From positions 1 to 13,471 of the forward strand of contig CACZAK010000109.1 in the NCBI GenBank assembly GCA_902779075.1: a stretch of DNA of 13,471 nt, given 5' to 3'. Positions 1 to 7,329 of this stretch are shown piece by piece. Source of the DNA: an uncultured bacterium. Its GTDB lineage: Bacteria > Verrucomicrobiota > Kiritimatiellia > RFP12 > UBA1067. Below the pieces are notes generated by a model, which saw only the letters and a program-made list of their open reading frames with translations, made no database searches and was not told the origin of the DNA. A program made the translations under genes and the position numbers. The first letter of the stretch is position 1. Each line of letters begins with the position of its first letter.

Positions 1-440
1 GCCGACGTCGGAACTGCGCGCGCCGATTTCCACGTTGACCGTGGCGTCGGCGGCGAACTCAAGCCTGTTCTGGCCAGATGTGAATGAAGAGACGCGCGGA
101 AGCGGCGTCGTCCTCGCGGAGAGGTCGATCGTCGAGCCGTTCTGCATCGTGCAGCCGTAGAAGTAGTTGTGGCTGGCGCCGGGCGTGAACGTTCCATAGA
201 CGTTCAGCGCCTCCGTGCCGCTGTTGTAGTCGTAGTTGTAGGCCGCCTCGTAATCGTGTACGCTCAGGGCGGTGACAATGTTCAACGCACTGCCCACCGT
301 GAAGTCAACGTTTCGCGCGTCGTACGCGGCGCCTGCCGTCTGCAAGGATCCGCCGGAGGTGATCTTGATCTTGCCCGGACCCTGCGGCGCACAGTCGTCG
401 AACTTGAGGGTTGTCGATGTCGCGATGGAGACTTCAAGGG
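1..440 (-). pseudogene. Out-of-frame continuation of the repeat/PATR protein, running off the left edge
   Basis: Downstream of about 440 the minus strand stays open to base 1 in a different frame. It reads TLEVSIATSTTLKFDD, then passages such as ITSGGSLQTAGAAYDARN, TALSVHDYEAAYNYDYNSG and YFYGCTMQNGSTIDLS. This is Gly/Thr/Ser-rich, beta-helix-like text matching the protein upstream, whereas the nominal frame gives Arg-rich nonsense to 282. The switch fits loss of one C from a short C run (GGG on the plus strand at 438-440). Restoring one base would give about 147 more residues with no stop inside the window. It may be a true frameshift mutation or an assembly error. The C-terminus lies outside the window. 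Confidence 0.8.
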
Positions 441-3014
441 TATGCCCTCGGCGGTCAGGCGCTTCCCGCCGTTGAACTGCGTCGATGAACCTCTCACCGT
501 GCCGCCGTTGAACACCACCGTCGTGTAGCCGAAACCCGTCTTTCCGTTGAGGTCGAGCGTCGCACCGGCATCGACGGTGACGACCTGTGCGCTGACGTTC
601 TTCGTACCGTTTTTACCCAACGGCCAGGCACTGGGGTTCCCGGCGTACATCAATGTTCCCGCCGCGACCTGCGTGCCGCCTGTGTAGGTCTGCGCGGTTT
701 TGGCCGCCATGAAAAGCCCTTCCCCTTCCGTGACGAGCTTGAGCTTGTTCGAAAGCGCGATCTGCGTGTTGTAGGTCAGAGTACCTTCGGGGACGACCAC
801 GTGTAGCTCGCCGCCGCCGACGGTGTCCGTCACGGTCGTGGCGTGCCACGGATCGAGCGTCTTCACGTACAGCTTGTGCCCCGAAGTGTTGATCGTGAGG
901 TTCGCCGCCGTCGTCATCACGGAGGCGTACGGCGTGAGGTCGGCGTCGGTCGCCATCGTGATGCCCGACGAGATGTGTACCTGCGTGTACGTGCCGGGAA
1001 GCGCGTCGGGGAGCGCCGTGCCGTCTGCGGCCTTGCACGTCCAGCTTGAAGTCGCGGCGGGGTCCCCTCCGTTCCATACGGCCGTCGCGGGGGTGCCGTC
1101 CTCGTCATGCAGCGCCACCGAAAGGTCGCACACGCCGTACCCCCCAGACCATGCCGACGCCGACGCGATGCTGTAGTTATTCACGGCCACGCCGGTACCC
1201 GCGTCGTTCGTGACCTTCCGCCCAAGCCGGTCATCGTAGGTGGCGTAATACCCTGCGTAGATGGCGGTCGCACAGACGCCGTCCTCTCCGTTCGTGAAGC
1301 GGACGGACACGCATTTCGCATTCCCCATCGGCATCTGCATCTCGGCGCGGAATTCCGTGATCTCGCCGGTCGTGGAATCAGTGGCCGTGATGATGCGGTT
1401 GAAGCATTTCATCTCCTGCATCTGGTCTGAATTGCTGATGGAAGCGCCGCACGCCCTGCCGGTGATCTCGTGGTTGAAGATGTCCTTGACCCTCAAGCCG
1501 GAGAACACGAGGGTGTTGGTGCCGACGATGCTCATGACGCCCAGCTGCTTGATGCCGTACCCAGATCCATGGTCTCCCCCGGCGACGCTTGTGTTGGTAA
1601 AACCGGACGCCACCCCAACGGCGCCGGACGCATCGACCGTGAACGGAATGGACGTCGCATAAGCCGTTTTTATACTGCCGTCCTTATTCATCACATTTGC
1701 CTTGTACATCGCCTTGACGGCCTTGGCCTGGACGCCACCCGTCCCCTGCGACAATTCGACAACCACGTATTTCGTGTATGTTCCGTCCACACACGCAAGG
1801 GCGAAGAACAGTCTATCCAGCGGCTCGGCGGTGTCGGCGGGATAACGCGTCACGGCGTGGCTGTAGGCGTTGATGGCGAAGCGATCCCCGCCGCCAATCG
1901 CCGCCCCCTGCATAAGCCCGTAGAACTTGCCGCCCTCCAGTTCAGAGAGCGTCACACCGGGGAACACGATCTGCGCCGTGCTGGAGAGGTACGAGTACCT
2001 GTTGAAGAAGTGCGTATTTGCCGCATGGGCCACCGACTCTTCCGTCGCTTCGACGTTGTACATCCCATAGCCGGCCGCCATGATCCACGTCGGTATGCTG
2101 GTGGATTTGACATTGCTGTCATCCACCTTGGTGCCGTCGTCCTTCACGAACCTCATGCCGAGTTCCGTGGTCGTCTTGTAATATGCGCCGACAAGCTGCG
2201 CATATACGCCGTCCCCGCCGTCGCTGAACGCCACAATCGCGCATTTCACGTTGCCGCCGTCGTAAAACTGGGCCTCGCAGCGTATCGCCGTGGGGCTTGC
2301 CGCCGTGCCGGCGGTGACGACGGCATTGGTGAAGAGAACCGGCAGTCCAAGCATCGAGCCGCTTGATCCGCCGGCGACCTTCGCGGAGAGCTTGCCCTTG
2401 ACGTCGGTGCCGATCTGCGCCACCGTAAGCCCGGGGAACGCAAGCTGGTTTGTTGACGAAAGCCCACGCGCCACGCCGATGGCCCTCACGCCGTAGCCGT
2501 TGCCCGTGGCGGTCGTTGCAATGCTGCTGTTAGTGACTTTACTCCACGTCAACGCGCCCGTGCTGGCGTTCACTGTATAGTAGATAGTCGAAAATCCGGC
2601 GTTCCCGGAAGTGCCAATGTACCATGCCTTTGGAATTTTCGCATACACGCCGCCTTCGCCGTTGTACAGCTGGATGTGGACGGCTTTGTAATATGTTCCC
2701 TCTATCGTCACGATGTCGAAATCGTAGCGTTGGATGGCAGCGCCCGTCGCGTTCGCGGGATACGGCTTGACTTGGTTGGACAACCCTGTCTTGACGGCGC
2801 CAAAGGAACTGCCGCCCATCGTGCCCCAGAAGGAGTAGCCTTCGAGGTCTGCGAGCGTCTTGCCGGGAAACACCAGCACGCCGCTGGTCGTGATGAACCC
2901 ACCCGAATACGAGATGTCCGTATCGGTCATGCAATGCGTCGTCACGGCCTGCGCCGTTCCCGCCGCACACACCAGAAGCGCGGCCACCGCCACGCGAATC
3001 ACGTTCTTTTTCAT
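282..3014 (-). CDS. Secreted protein with four tandem ~150-aa repeats and PATR-like beta-strand region; frame broken near 440
   Basis: 910-codon frame. Residues 1-23 are a Sec signal peptide (n-region MKKNVIR, hydrophobic core, cleavage after AQA). Residues about 40-637 hold four repeats in A-B-A-B order (about 40-183, 184-326, 336-495, 496-637). Hallmarks are an FPG.TL..LEG-like opening, a 'G.GGVYAK..KA.Y'-like core and a closing GYG. Residues about 645-850 look like an autotransporter-associated beta-strand region (TYTGGTQVAAGTL, VTVDAGATLDLNG). The start is supported by AGAGAGG 8 nt upstream and by the signal peptide. The last ~50 residues turn Arg/Pro/Ser-rich and unlike the rest, because the frame shifts near 438-440; real coding continues to the left edge in another frame. 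The role is unknown; an extracellular surface or adhesin-like protein is inferred. I do not recognise the 150-residue repeat family. Confidence 0.85.
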   Translation of the reverse strand: MKKNVIRVAVAALLVCAAGTAQAVTTHCMTDTDISYSGGFITTSGVLVFPGKTLADLEGYSFWGTMGGSSFGAVKTGLSNQVKPYPANATGAAIQRYDFDIVTIEGTYYKAVHIQLYNGEGGVYAKIPKAWYIGTSGNAGFSTIYYTVNASTGALTWSKVTNSSIATTATGNGYGVRAIGVARGLSSTNQLAFPGLTVAQIGTDVKGKLSAKVAGGSSGSMLGLPVLFTNAVVTAGTAASPTAIRCEAQFYDGGNVKCAIVAFSDGGDGVYAQLVGAYYKTTTELGMRFVKDDGTKVDDSNVKSTSIPTWIMAAGYGMYNVEATEESVAHAANTHFFNRYSYLSSTAQIVFPGVTLSELEGGKFYGLMQGAAIGGGDRFAINAYSHAVTRYPADTAEPLDRLFFALACVDGTYTKYVVVELSQGTGGVQAKAVKAMYKANVMNKDGSIKTAYATSIPFTVDASGAVGVASGFTNTSVAGGDHGSGYGIKQLGVMSIVGTNTLVFSGLRVKDIFNHEITGRACGASISNSDQMQEMKCFNRIITATDSTTGEITEFRAEMQMPMGNAKCVSVRFTNGEDGVCATAIYAGYYATYDDRLGRKVTNDAGTGVAVNNYSIASASAWSGGYGVCDLSVALHDEDGTPATAVWNGGDPAATSSWTCKAADGTALPDALPGTYTQVHISSGITMATDADLTPYASVMTTAANLTINTSGHKLYVKTLDPWHATTVTDTVGGGELHVVVPEGTLTYNTQIALSNKLKLVTEGEGLFMAAKTAQTYTGGTQVAAGTLMYAGNPSAWPLGKNGTKNVSAQVVTVDAGATLDLNGKTGFGYTTVVFNGGTVRGSSTQFNGGKRLTAEGIPLKSPSRHRQPSSSTTVRRRVRARSRSPPADPCRRQAPRTTRETLTSRWAVR

Positions 3015-3100
3015 GTCTTTTTCCTCTCTTCAATGGCTGACGCCTTTTACCCGCAAAAAAACATAAGTGTATTTTACCCTTCCCCTGCGTATTTTGTCAA
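2943..3100 (-). repeat. Cassette copy A: promoter, leader, RBS and signal peptide
   Basis: About 155 bp nearly identical, in the same orientation, to 11823-11982. The block covers a TTGACA/TAAAAT promoter, a leader with a run of seven T, the AGAGAGG ribosome binding site and the 23-codon signal peptide. The signal-peptide part differs at only two bases (AAA/AAG at codon 2, CAG/CGG at codon 22). Similarity stops within a few codons after the cleavage site, where the mature proteins become unrelated. The leader has small indels. Confidence 0.85.
3071..3100 (-). promoter_or_regulatory. Sigma70-like promoter of the 910-codon secreted-protein gene
   Basis: On the minus strand TTGACA (3100-3095) is followed after 18 bp by TAAAAT (3076-3071), about 57 bp upstream of the ATG at 3014. 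The same elements recur at the equivalent place before the 1525-aa gene with a 16-bp spacer, which supports function. A leader of roughly 50 nt is expected. Confidence 0.6.
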
Positions 3101-3125
3101 TTACGAAGACAAATTATTTTATCTC

Positions 3126-3160
3126 CGTCAATAAGTCGGACAATGGGCGAGTTATTGACG
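3126..3160. repeat. Inverted repeat CGTCAATAA / TTATTGACG
   Basis: Perfect 9-bp arms at 3126-3134 and 3152-3160 are separated by 17 bp, between the ATPase stop codon and the -35 box of the next gene. A further CGTCAATA lies at 3175-3182, over the ATPase stop codon. No T run follows, so this is not a classical terminator. The spacing and place suit an operator or an mRNA 3' hairpin. The function is unknown. Confidence 0.5.
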
Positions 3161-3177
3161 CGAATAATCGAACGACG

Positions 3178-4383
3178 TCAATAGAGGAATCCGAAGAGCC
3201 AAAGTGGGATTTTGTTGCCAACGCCCATCTCGACATCGTCGTATGCGATAAAGCTGTTGGGCGTGTCCTTTATCTGCCTAAACGTCTTGCCCTTGCCTCC
3301 AACCTCGAAAAGCCACTTCCCGTCAACCAGAAAATCTCCCTTCGCCGGACAGGACACCGTATGCCCTGCCGCACGAAGCTGGTTCACGAAGAAGGTCTCC
3401 CGTAACGTCCCGACTTCAACGCGCGGCACAAGCGAACGCATCAGGTTGACGTTGTCGCAATATATCTTCTCTGGCGCGGACATGCTTTTCAACTTGTCTT
3501 TCTCCGTCTTGAGCAACGAAATGAGTTCGGCCCGTTCCAGGACATCGAGCATCTTGAGCCCCTGGTTACGGTCTGTCTCCAGCTCTCGGTAAAGCGCACG
3601 CATGTTCGGCTCCTGCGGACAGCTCTCCGCAAGAACCGCAAGCATCCGCTTCGTCTTCCTGATCGTGGCTGGCGTCACGTCCTCAACAATCGGCAGGTCG
3701 CACTCGATCACCTTGTTGACGCACTCGATGATGCGCTGTCCGTACCCGCTTGGTGATTCCTTGTAGAACGGATAATAGCCATACTCGTTGTATTTGGCGA
3801 AAAGCGCGATTATCCTGATGTCGCGAATGATCTCGGAGGCGATTTCACGATGGTGGGCGAGCAAGTCATCCAACGGGACGGGATTGACCGTCTTGACACC
3901 CTCAAAGGAAAGGAATTCCCGAAAAGAAAGCCCCTTGAGTTCATAACACAACTGCCGTCGCGACATGTCGCCTTCCCTGTTGTCCAGCCGCAAAATCGAC
4001 GATCCGCTGTACGCGACATGCATATCAGGATAGAAATCATAGATGTTCTTGACGACCGTCGCCCAGTGTTCAATGTGATGGACCTCATCGATGAAAAGAT
4101 GCGTCACGCCGTTCTTGTGCAGGGTATCCACAAGGTCAAGCGGGGAATGGTTCGTAAACCACAGATGGTCGAACGAAAGGTAATAGACTGAATCCGTCAG
4201 GCCGAATTCCTCTTTCATGTGTTGTCGAAGGATTGTTGTCTTCCCCGTACCCTTGGCACCCTTCAGGCACACGAAGCGGTTCCGCCAGTCGATCTTCGGG
4301 AAGAGATAGCGCTTGAAATCAAGGCTCGTCCCGGAAATCAGCCTGTCGGAAATCTCCTTCAGCATGATAATGTCTTCATTCAT
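3178..4383 (-). CDS. AAA-family ATPase with C-terminal nuclease-fold-like domain
   Basis: 401 residues, cytoplasmic, no signal peptide. The N-terminal ATPase domain has Walker A GAKGTGKT (42-49, Lys48), Walker B LFIDE (Asp99-Glu100) and a sensor-1-like YSGSS (125-129) followed by LRLDNREGDMSRR and LSFREFLSF. This order is typical of the stand-alone AAA_14/DUF4143-type ATPases. The C-terminus has Glu329 (TLRETFF), Asp350 (GDFLVDGKW) and FEVGGKGK (Glu360, Lys364), resembling a PD-(D/E)XK nuclease core, and ends in IPLWLFGFLY. The start at 4383 has AGGAG six bases upstream; an ATG four bases earlier is out of frame and too close. The biological role of this family is poorly defined. It has its own promoter and is probably functionally separate from the flanking surface proteins. 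Confidence 0.9.
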   Translation of the reverse strand: MNEDIIMLKEISDRLISGTSLDFKRYLFPKIDWRNRFVCLKGAKGTGKTTILRQHMKEEFGLTDSVYYLSFDHLWFTNHSPLDLVDTLHKNGVTHLFIDEVHHIEHWATVVKNIYDFYPDMHVAYSGSSILRLDNREGDMSRRQLCYELKGLSFREFLSFEGVKTVNPVPLDDLLAHHREIASEIIRDIRIIALFAKYNEYGYYPFYKESPSGYGQRIIECVNKVIECDLPIVEDVTPATIRKTKRMLAVLAESCPQEPNMRALYRELETDRNQGLKMLDVLERAELISLLKTEKDKLKSMSAPEKIYCDNVNLMRSLVPRVEVGTLRETFFVNQLRAAGHTVSCPAKGDFLVDGKWLFEVGGKGKTFRQIKDTPNSFIAYDDVEMGVGNKIPLWLFGFLY

Positions 4384-4461
4384 TCATTTCTCCTCAGAAT
4401 TGATGTTTACGCTCACTCTTTTTAGCCGAAAACGAATGAACATAGACATTCAACGGCGCAT

Positions 4462-4491
4462 ATTGTACCATAAATCCCCTCGTCATAGCAA
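4462..4491 (-). promoter_or_regulatory. Probable sigma70-like promoter of the ATPase gene
   Basis: On the minus strand TTGCTA (4491-4486), an 18-bp spacer, then TACAAT (4467-4462), about 78 bp upstream of the ATG at 4383. It lies just after the likely terminator of the preceding operon. The -35 match is moderate and the -10 match good. Confidence 0.45.
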
Positions 4492-4509
4492 GAAGCAAGC
4501 GGTAATTTT

Positions 4510-4533
4510 AAAAAAAACGAGGCGCTGCCCCCG
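4510..4533 (-). terminator. Likely intrinsic terminator of the two-gene surface-protein operon
   Basis: About 40 bases after the stop codon at 4572, the minus strand reads CGGGG, a six-base loop, then CCTCG (one G-T pair), followed at once by eight T (plus-strand A run 4510-4517). The stem is short (5 bp) but GC-rich and the T tract is good. Confidence 0.55.
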
Positions 4534-4571
4534 AGATATAGGCGTAAGACATTCAACCAAGGAGTTTAAGT

Positions 4572-7262
4572 TCAACGGACGATTACCATTAAGCCGCCGG
4601 AAACGAACTTGATGGCATTCTCGGCGAGCCGCGCACGAGAGTTGACTTTCGCGCCGTTGACGTAAACATCCCAGCTGCGGAGATTCTCGCCGTTGGACGT
4701 GGTTTCGGGCGAGAAAGGAATCGTGTAGGTACGCAGGCTAGTGCCTTCAGGGACGTTCTCAAGAAGCAAAACCCCGCTCGCCGCCGGAGAGAAGTTCGAC
4801 AGAGTCCCGATTCCCGTTGCACAGTCGATGCGAAGGCCGCGCAACTCACACTGCACGTCGCCGAAGTCGAGCGCGGCGCTGCTTGCCACCGAGACGAACG
4901 CCCCTTCCGCGAACGAGACCGTCCCCGGCACCGAACGGAAAAGCATCGGCGTGCCGCCGTTGAAGTCCGTGTAGGTCTTGGACGGACTGGTGAACTCGCC
5001 TTCCGTGCGCGCGTCAACCGTCTTCCACGCCACGCCGTCCGCGCTCGATTCGAGCGTCCAGAGCTTGGGATTGCGCCCCGGCGTATTGTCATTGGCCGTC
5101 GTGAACTGATACGAGCATGCCGCCGCCGTCGCCGATGCGGGCAACCTGAAGTAGATAACGCGCGAGAACTCCGCACCCGTGGTGAGCCCCGTGAGGCACA
5201 TTTTCGTGCTCGTGCTTCCGTCGAAAAGATGCTCCACGCTGCTGGAGCCGCCTTCGCTGTACGCCGCCGCGTATGCGCACGTCCCCGGCGGAAGCGCAGC
5301 GGGGTCAGTCCCAGCATCGGCTTTCTCAAGGCCGAGCGCCAGGTTGTTCCCGTCCTTGTCATAGACCATGACGCGCGAAAGCTGGGCGCAGTCGTTGTTC
5401 ACCACCCTTTTCAGCGTAAGGCGGAAAAGGCGGTCTGGCGTGCCAATGCCGAATGAAAGCGTGCCAGTCTTCACGTTGAGGTCGCCGGTGAATTCCGTAG
5501 CCGCAATAAGCATGCAGTTGGTCGAGGACGAGAGCGAATCAACGGCGCCCTTCGAGCCGGCCGAGAACGACGGCGCGGACCACACGCCGCCGTTCGCCAG
5601 GGTCATCGTACAGCCGTCGGCAATGCGCACCGCTCCGCCGCATTGCGCGACGGACGCCGCCCCAATGTCCTTCAGCGTCTCGAACGTCCCGCCTGCGACG
5701 ATTGTCTTTCCGAGTGCCTCGGTCAGCATATATGGCCCAGTCCATTTCGAGCGCGTCATGTTCTTCGCGCCGATGTCGCGGTTGTCCAGTTCCGCCCACG
5801 CCACGCCGTCGTTGCTGCCGAGGAGACGGAACTTGCGCGGATCGCGGCAATTTTGAGGCGTACCAGAATAAGCAGCATCCCCACCCGTGGCCCAATCGTA
5901 TGCCGTCACCTCCTGCGCCTCGGCGAAATCGACCTGCAGCCAGCAGTTCGTCCTTCCGTAGGCGGCGGCGGCAGAAGCCGCACCTGTCGCCAAAGTCAAC
6001 CATTTGGTCGAGAGGTTTCCGTCAACGGCATTGGCGGGAGTATTGCTGGCATGGTCATTCGCACCGGGGCCAACCGCGAATCCTGACTTGCGCGATGTGA
6101 CGTCAGTGCCGTCGCAGAGGAGTCTGAATTCGGAAAGCTGCATTGAATTGCGGCTCACCCCCATGCAGTCATCGATGACGAAGCGGTACTTTCTGTACTT
6201 CGCCGTCCGTGCTTTCAGGCTAAACTCGCCGCCGGACACCGTAACGGGATTTCCCTTGAGGAACAAGCCGTTGAACTCGAGGCTCCCGGTACCCTCTTTG
6301 ACGACCGTCACATTTCCTGCGATGGCAATCCCGCCGGTGTAGTTTACGTCCGATCCGTCAGAACCAAGCACCACGCCGCCCGATGCGGCAGACGAGTTCA
6401 CAATCAAACCATGTCCGGAAAGCGCACCGGCGGATATGAAATGCCCGTTCACGTCCAACGTACCGTCAACCACGAGGCTTCCGCGCGTCGCCGCCGTAAA
6501 CGCGACGTCCTCGCCCGTGCCGTCGCCCGTCAGACGCACGATGCGTCCCTCGGGAATCGTCAACACGCCGCCCTGAAGTGCAATGCCGGAAATTCCGGCG
6601 TCCGAGGCAAAGGTCAGCGTACCCCCCTCCACCTTCCACGAACCTGCGTCGTTCAGCGCGGCGTACGGACCGGTCCACCAATTCCGCGTCAAGTCTTTCG
6701 TGCCGATGTCACGGTAGTCCAGATCCGTCCACGTCTCGCCGTCGTCGCTGCCGAGCAGATGGAATTTGCGCGGGTCGCGCTTATCGTTAGTGCCACTATA
6801 CGAATACCACCGGTCGTTACCCGTTGCCCAGTCGTATGCCGTCACGGGCTGTGGATTCTCGAAATCCACCTGCAGCCAGCATTTGGACATGTCGGAAGAA
6901 CTGCTCCCGTTCGCAGAGTACCATTTTGTCTCTGTATTCCCGTCAACCGCTTGTGCCGGATTATAGGAAGAATCCATCCCCTCGCCGAACGAGAATCCGC
7001 TTCGGAGCGCCGTCACATCCTGGTCTCCGTTGAGAAGACGGAATTCGGATATCTGTACTCCGTCTCGAGTGCCCATGCAGTCGTCAATCTTGAAGCGATA
7101 GTGCTTGAAGCGATACGCCGTCGCGTCCGTCACGGACACATTCTCACCAGCAGCTACTACCGTAGCCTCGGCAAACGACGGCAACGCCGCCGCCACGCAC
7201 ACGCCCGCAACAAGCGCGGCGATCCTGCCGCACATCGGCTTCCTTTTTTGCATCGTCTTCAT
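4572..7262 (-). CDS. Secreted surface protein with three discoidin-like domains and conserved C-terminal domain
   Basis: 896 residues. The signal peptide is about residues 1-33 (KRK n-region, Ala-rich core, cleavage near SFAEA). Discoidin/F5-8C (CBM32-like) domains lie at about 50-190, 354-500 and 611-752; the first two are close copies, sharing YRF.IDDCMG, AVDGN..TKW, CWLQVDF, TAYDWATG, RDPRKF.LLGS.DG and WTGPY. The third is divergent (TANDNTPGRNP..W.LESS.DG..W). Short beta-strand repeat segments separate them (for example YTGGIAIAGN, FTGDLNVKTGTLSFG). The last ~90 residues match the end of the 1525-aa neighbour. GGGGGA lies 8 bases before the ATG; a second ATG at codon 4 is possible. Discoidin-like domains commonly bind glycans, so a glycan-binding surface role is inferred. 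It is probably cotranscribed with the upstream gene (55-bp gap, no promoter seen). Confidence 0.88.
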   Translation of the reverse strand: MKTMQKRKPMCGRIAALVAGVCVAAALPSFAEATVVAAGENVSVTDATAYRFKHYRFKIDDCMGTRDGVQISEFRLLNGDQDVTALRSGFSFGEGMDSSYNPAQAVDGNTETKWYSANGSSSSDMSKCWLQVDFENPQPVTAYDWATGNDRWYSYSGTNDKRDPRKFHLLGSDDGETWTDLDYRDIGTKDLTRNWWTGPYAALNDAGSWKVEGGTLTFASDAGISGIALQGGVLTIPEGRIVRLTGDGTGEDVAFTAATRGSLVVDGTLDVNGHFISAGALSGHGLIVNSSAASGGVVLGSDGSDVNYTGGIAIAGNVTVVKEGTGSLEFNGLFLKGNPVTVSGGEFSLKARTAKYRKYRFVIDDCMGVSRNSMQLSEFRLLCDGTDVTSRKSGFAVGPGANDHASNTPANAVDGNLSTKWLTLATGAASAAAAYGRTNCWLQVDFAEAQEVTAYDWATGGDAAYSGTPQNCRDPRKFRLLGSNDGVAWAELDNRDIGAKNMTRSKWTGPYMLTEALGKTIVAGGTFETLKDIGAASVAQCGGAVRIADGCTMTLANGGVWSAPSFSAGSKGAVDSLSSSTNCMLIAATEFTGDLNVKTGTLSFGIGTPDRLFRLTLKRVVNNDCAQLSRVMVYDKDGNNLALGLEKADAGTDPAALPPGTCAYAAAYSEGGSSSVEHLFDGSTSTKMCLTGLTTGAEFSRVIYFRLPASATAAACSYQFTTANDNTPGRNPKLWTLESSADGVAWKTVDARTEGEFTSPSKTYTDFNGGTPMLFRSVPGTVSFAEGAFVSVASSAALDFGDVQCELRGLRIDCATGIGTLSNFSPAASGVLLLENVPEGTSLRTYTIPFSPETTSNGENLRSWDVYVNGAKVNSRARLAENAIKFVSGGLMVIVR

Positions 7263-7308
7263 TTCGTATTTCCCCCGATTCCACCAAACTGTCGAATTTT
7301 GTCTCCCA

Positions 7309-7329
7309 TTCGTCCGCCTAGCGGACGAA
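7309..7329 (-). other. Perfect hairpin centred on the stop codon of the 1525-aa gene
   Basis: Nine-base arms TTCGTCCGC and GCGGACGAA flank the stop codon TAG (plus-strand CTA at 7318-7320), so the stop is the loop. No T tract follows, so a classical terminator is unlikely. It could be an intercistronic stability or processing element, or could lower expression of the next gene, which begins 55 bp downstream. Confidence 0.6.

Noticed and set aside
430..450. Programmed -1 frameshift at the frame switch of the repeat protein
   Set aside because: The zero-frame codons GGC ATA CCC TTG do not form a standard X XXY YYZ slippery site and no downstream stimulatory hairpin was noticed; mutation or sequence error is simpler.
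3034..3134. Plus-strand short frame beginning MADAFYPQKNIS, with a similar MANAFYPQKNIS at 11916
   Set aside because: Similarity follows from the nucleotide conservation of the promoter-leader cassette. An indel right after NIS throws the two frames apart, so no protein is conserved.
3126..3160. Intrinsic terminator for the ATPase gene
   Set aside because: The inverted repeat has a 17-base loop and AT-rich arms and is not followed by a T tract.
4589..5362. Minus-strand frame (257 codons) overlapping the end of the 896-aa gene
   Set aside because: Very Arg/Ser-rich out-of-frame reading; the in-frame domain continues unbroken to the shared C-terminus.
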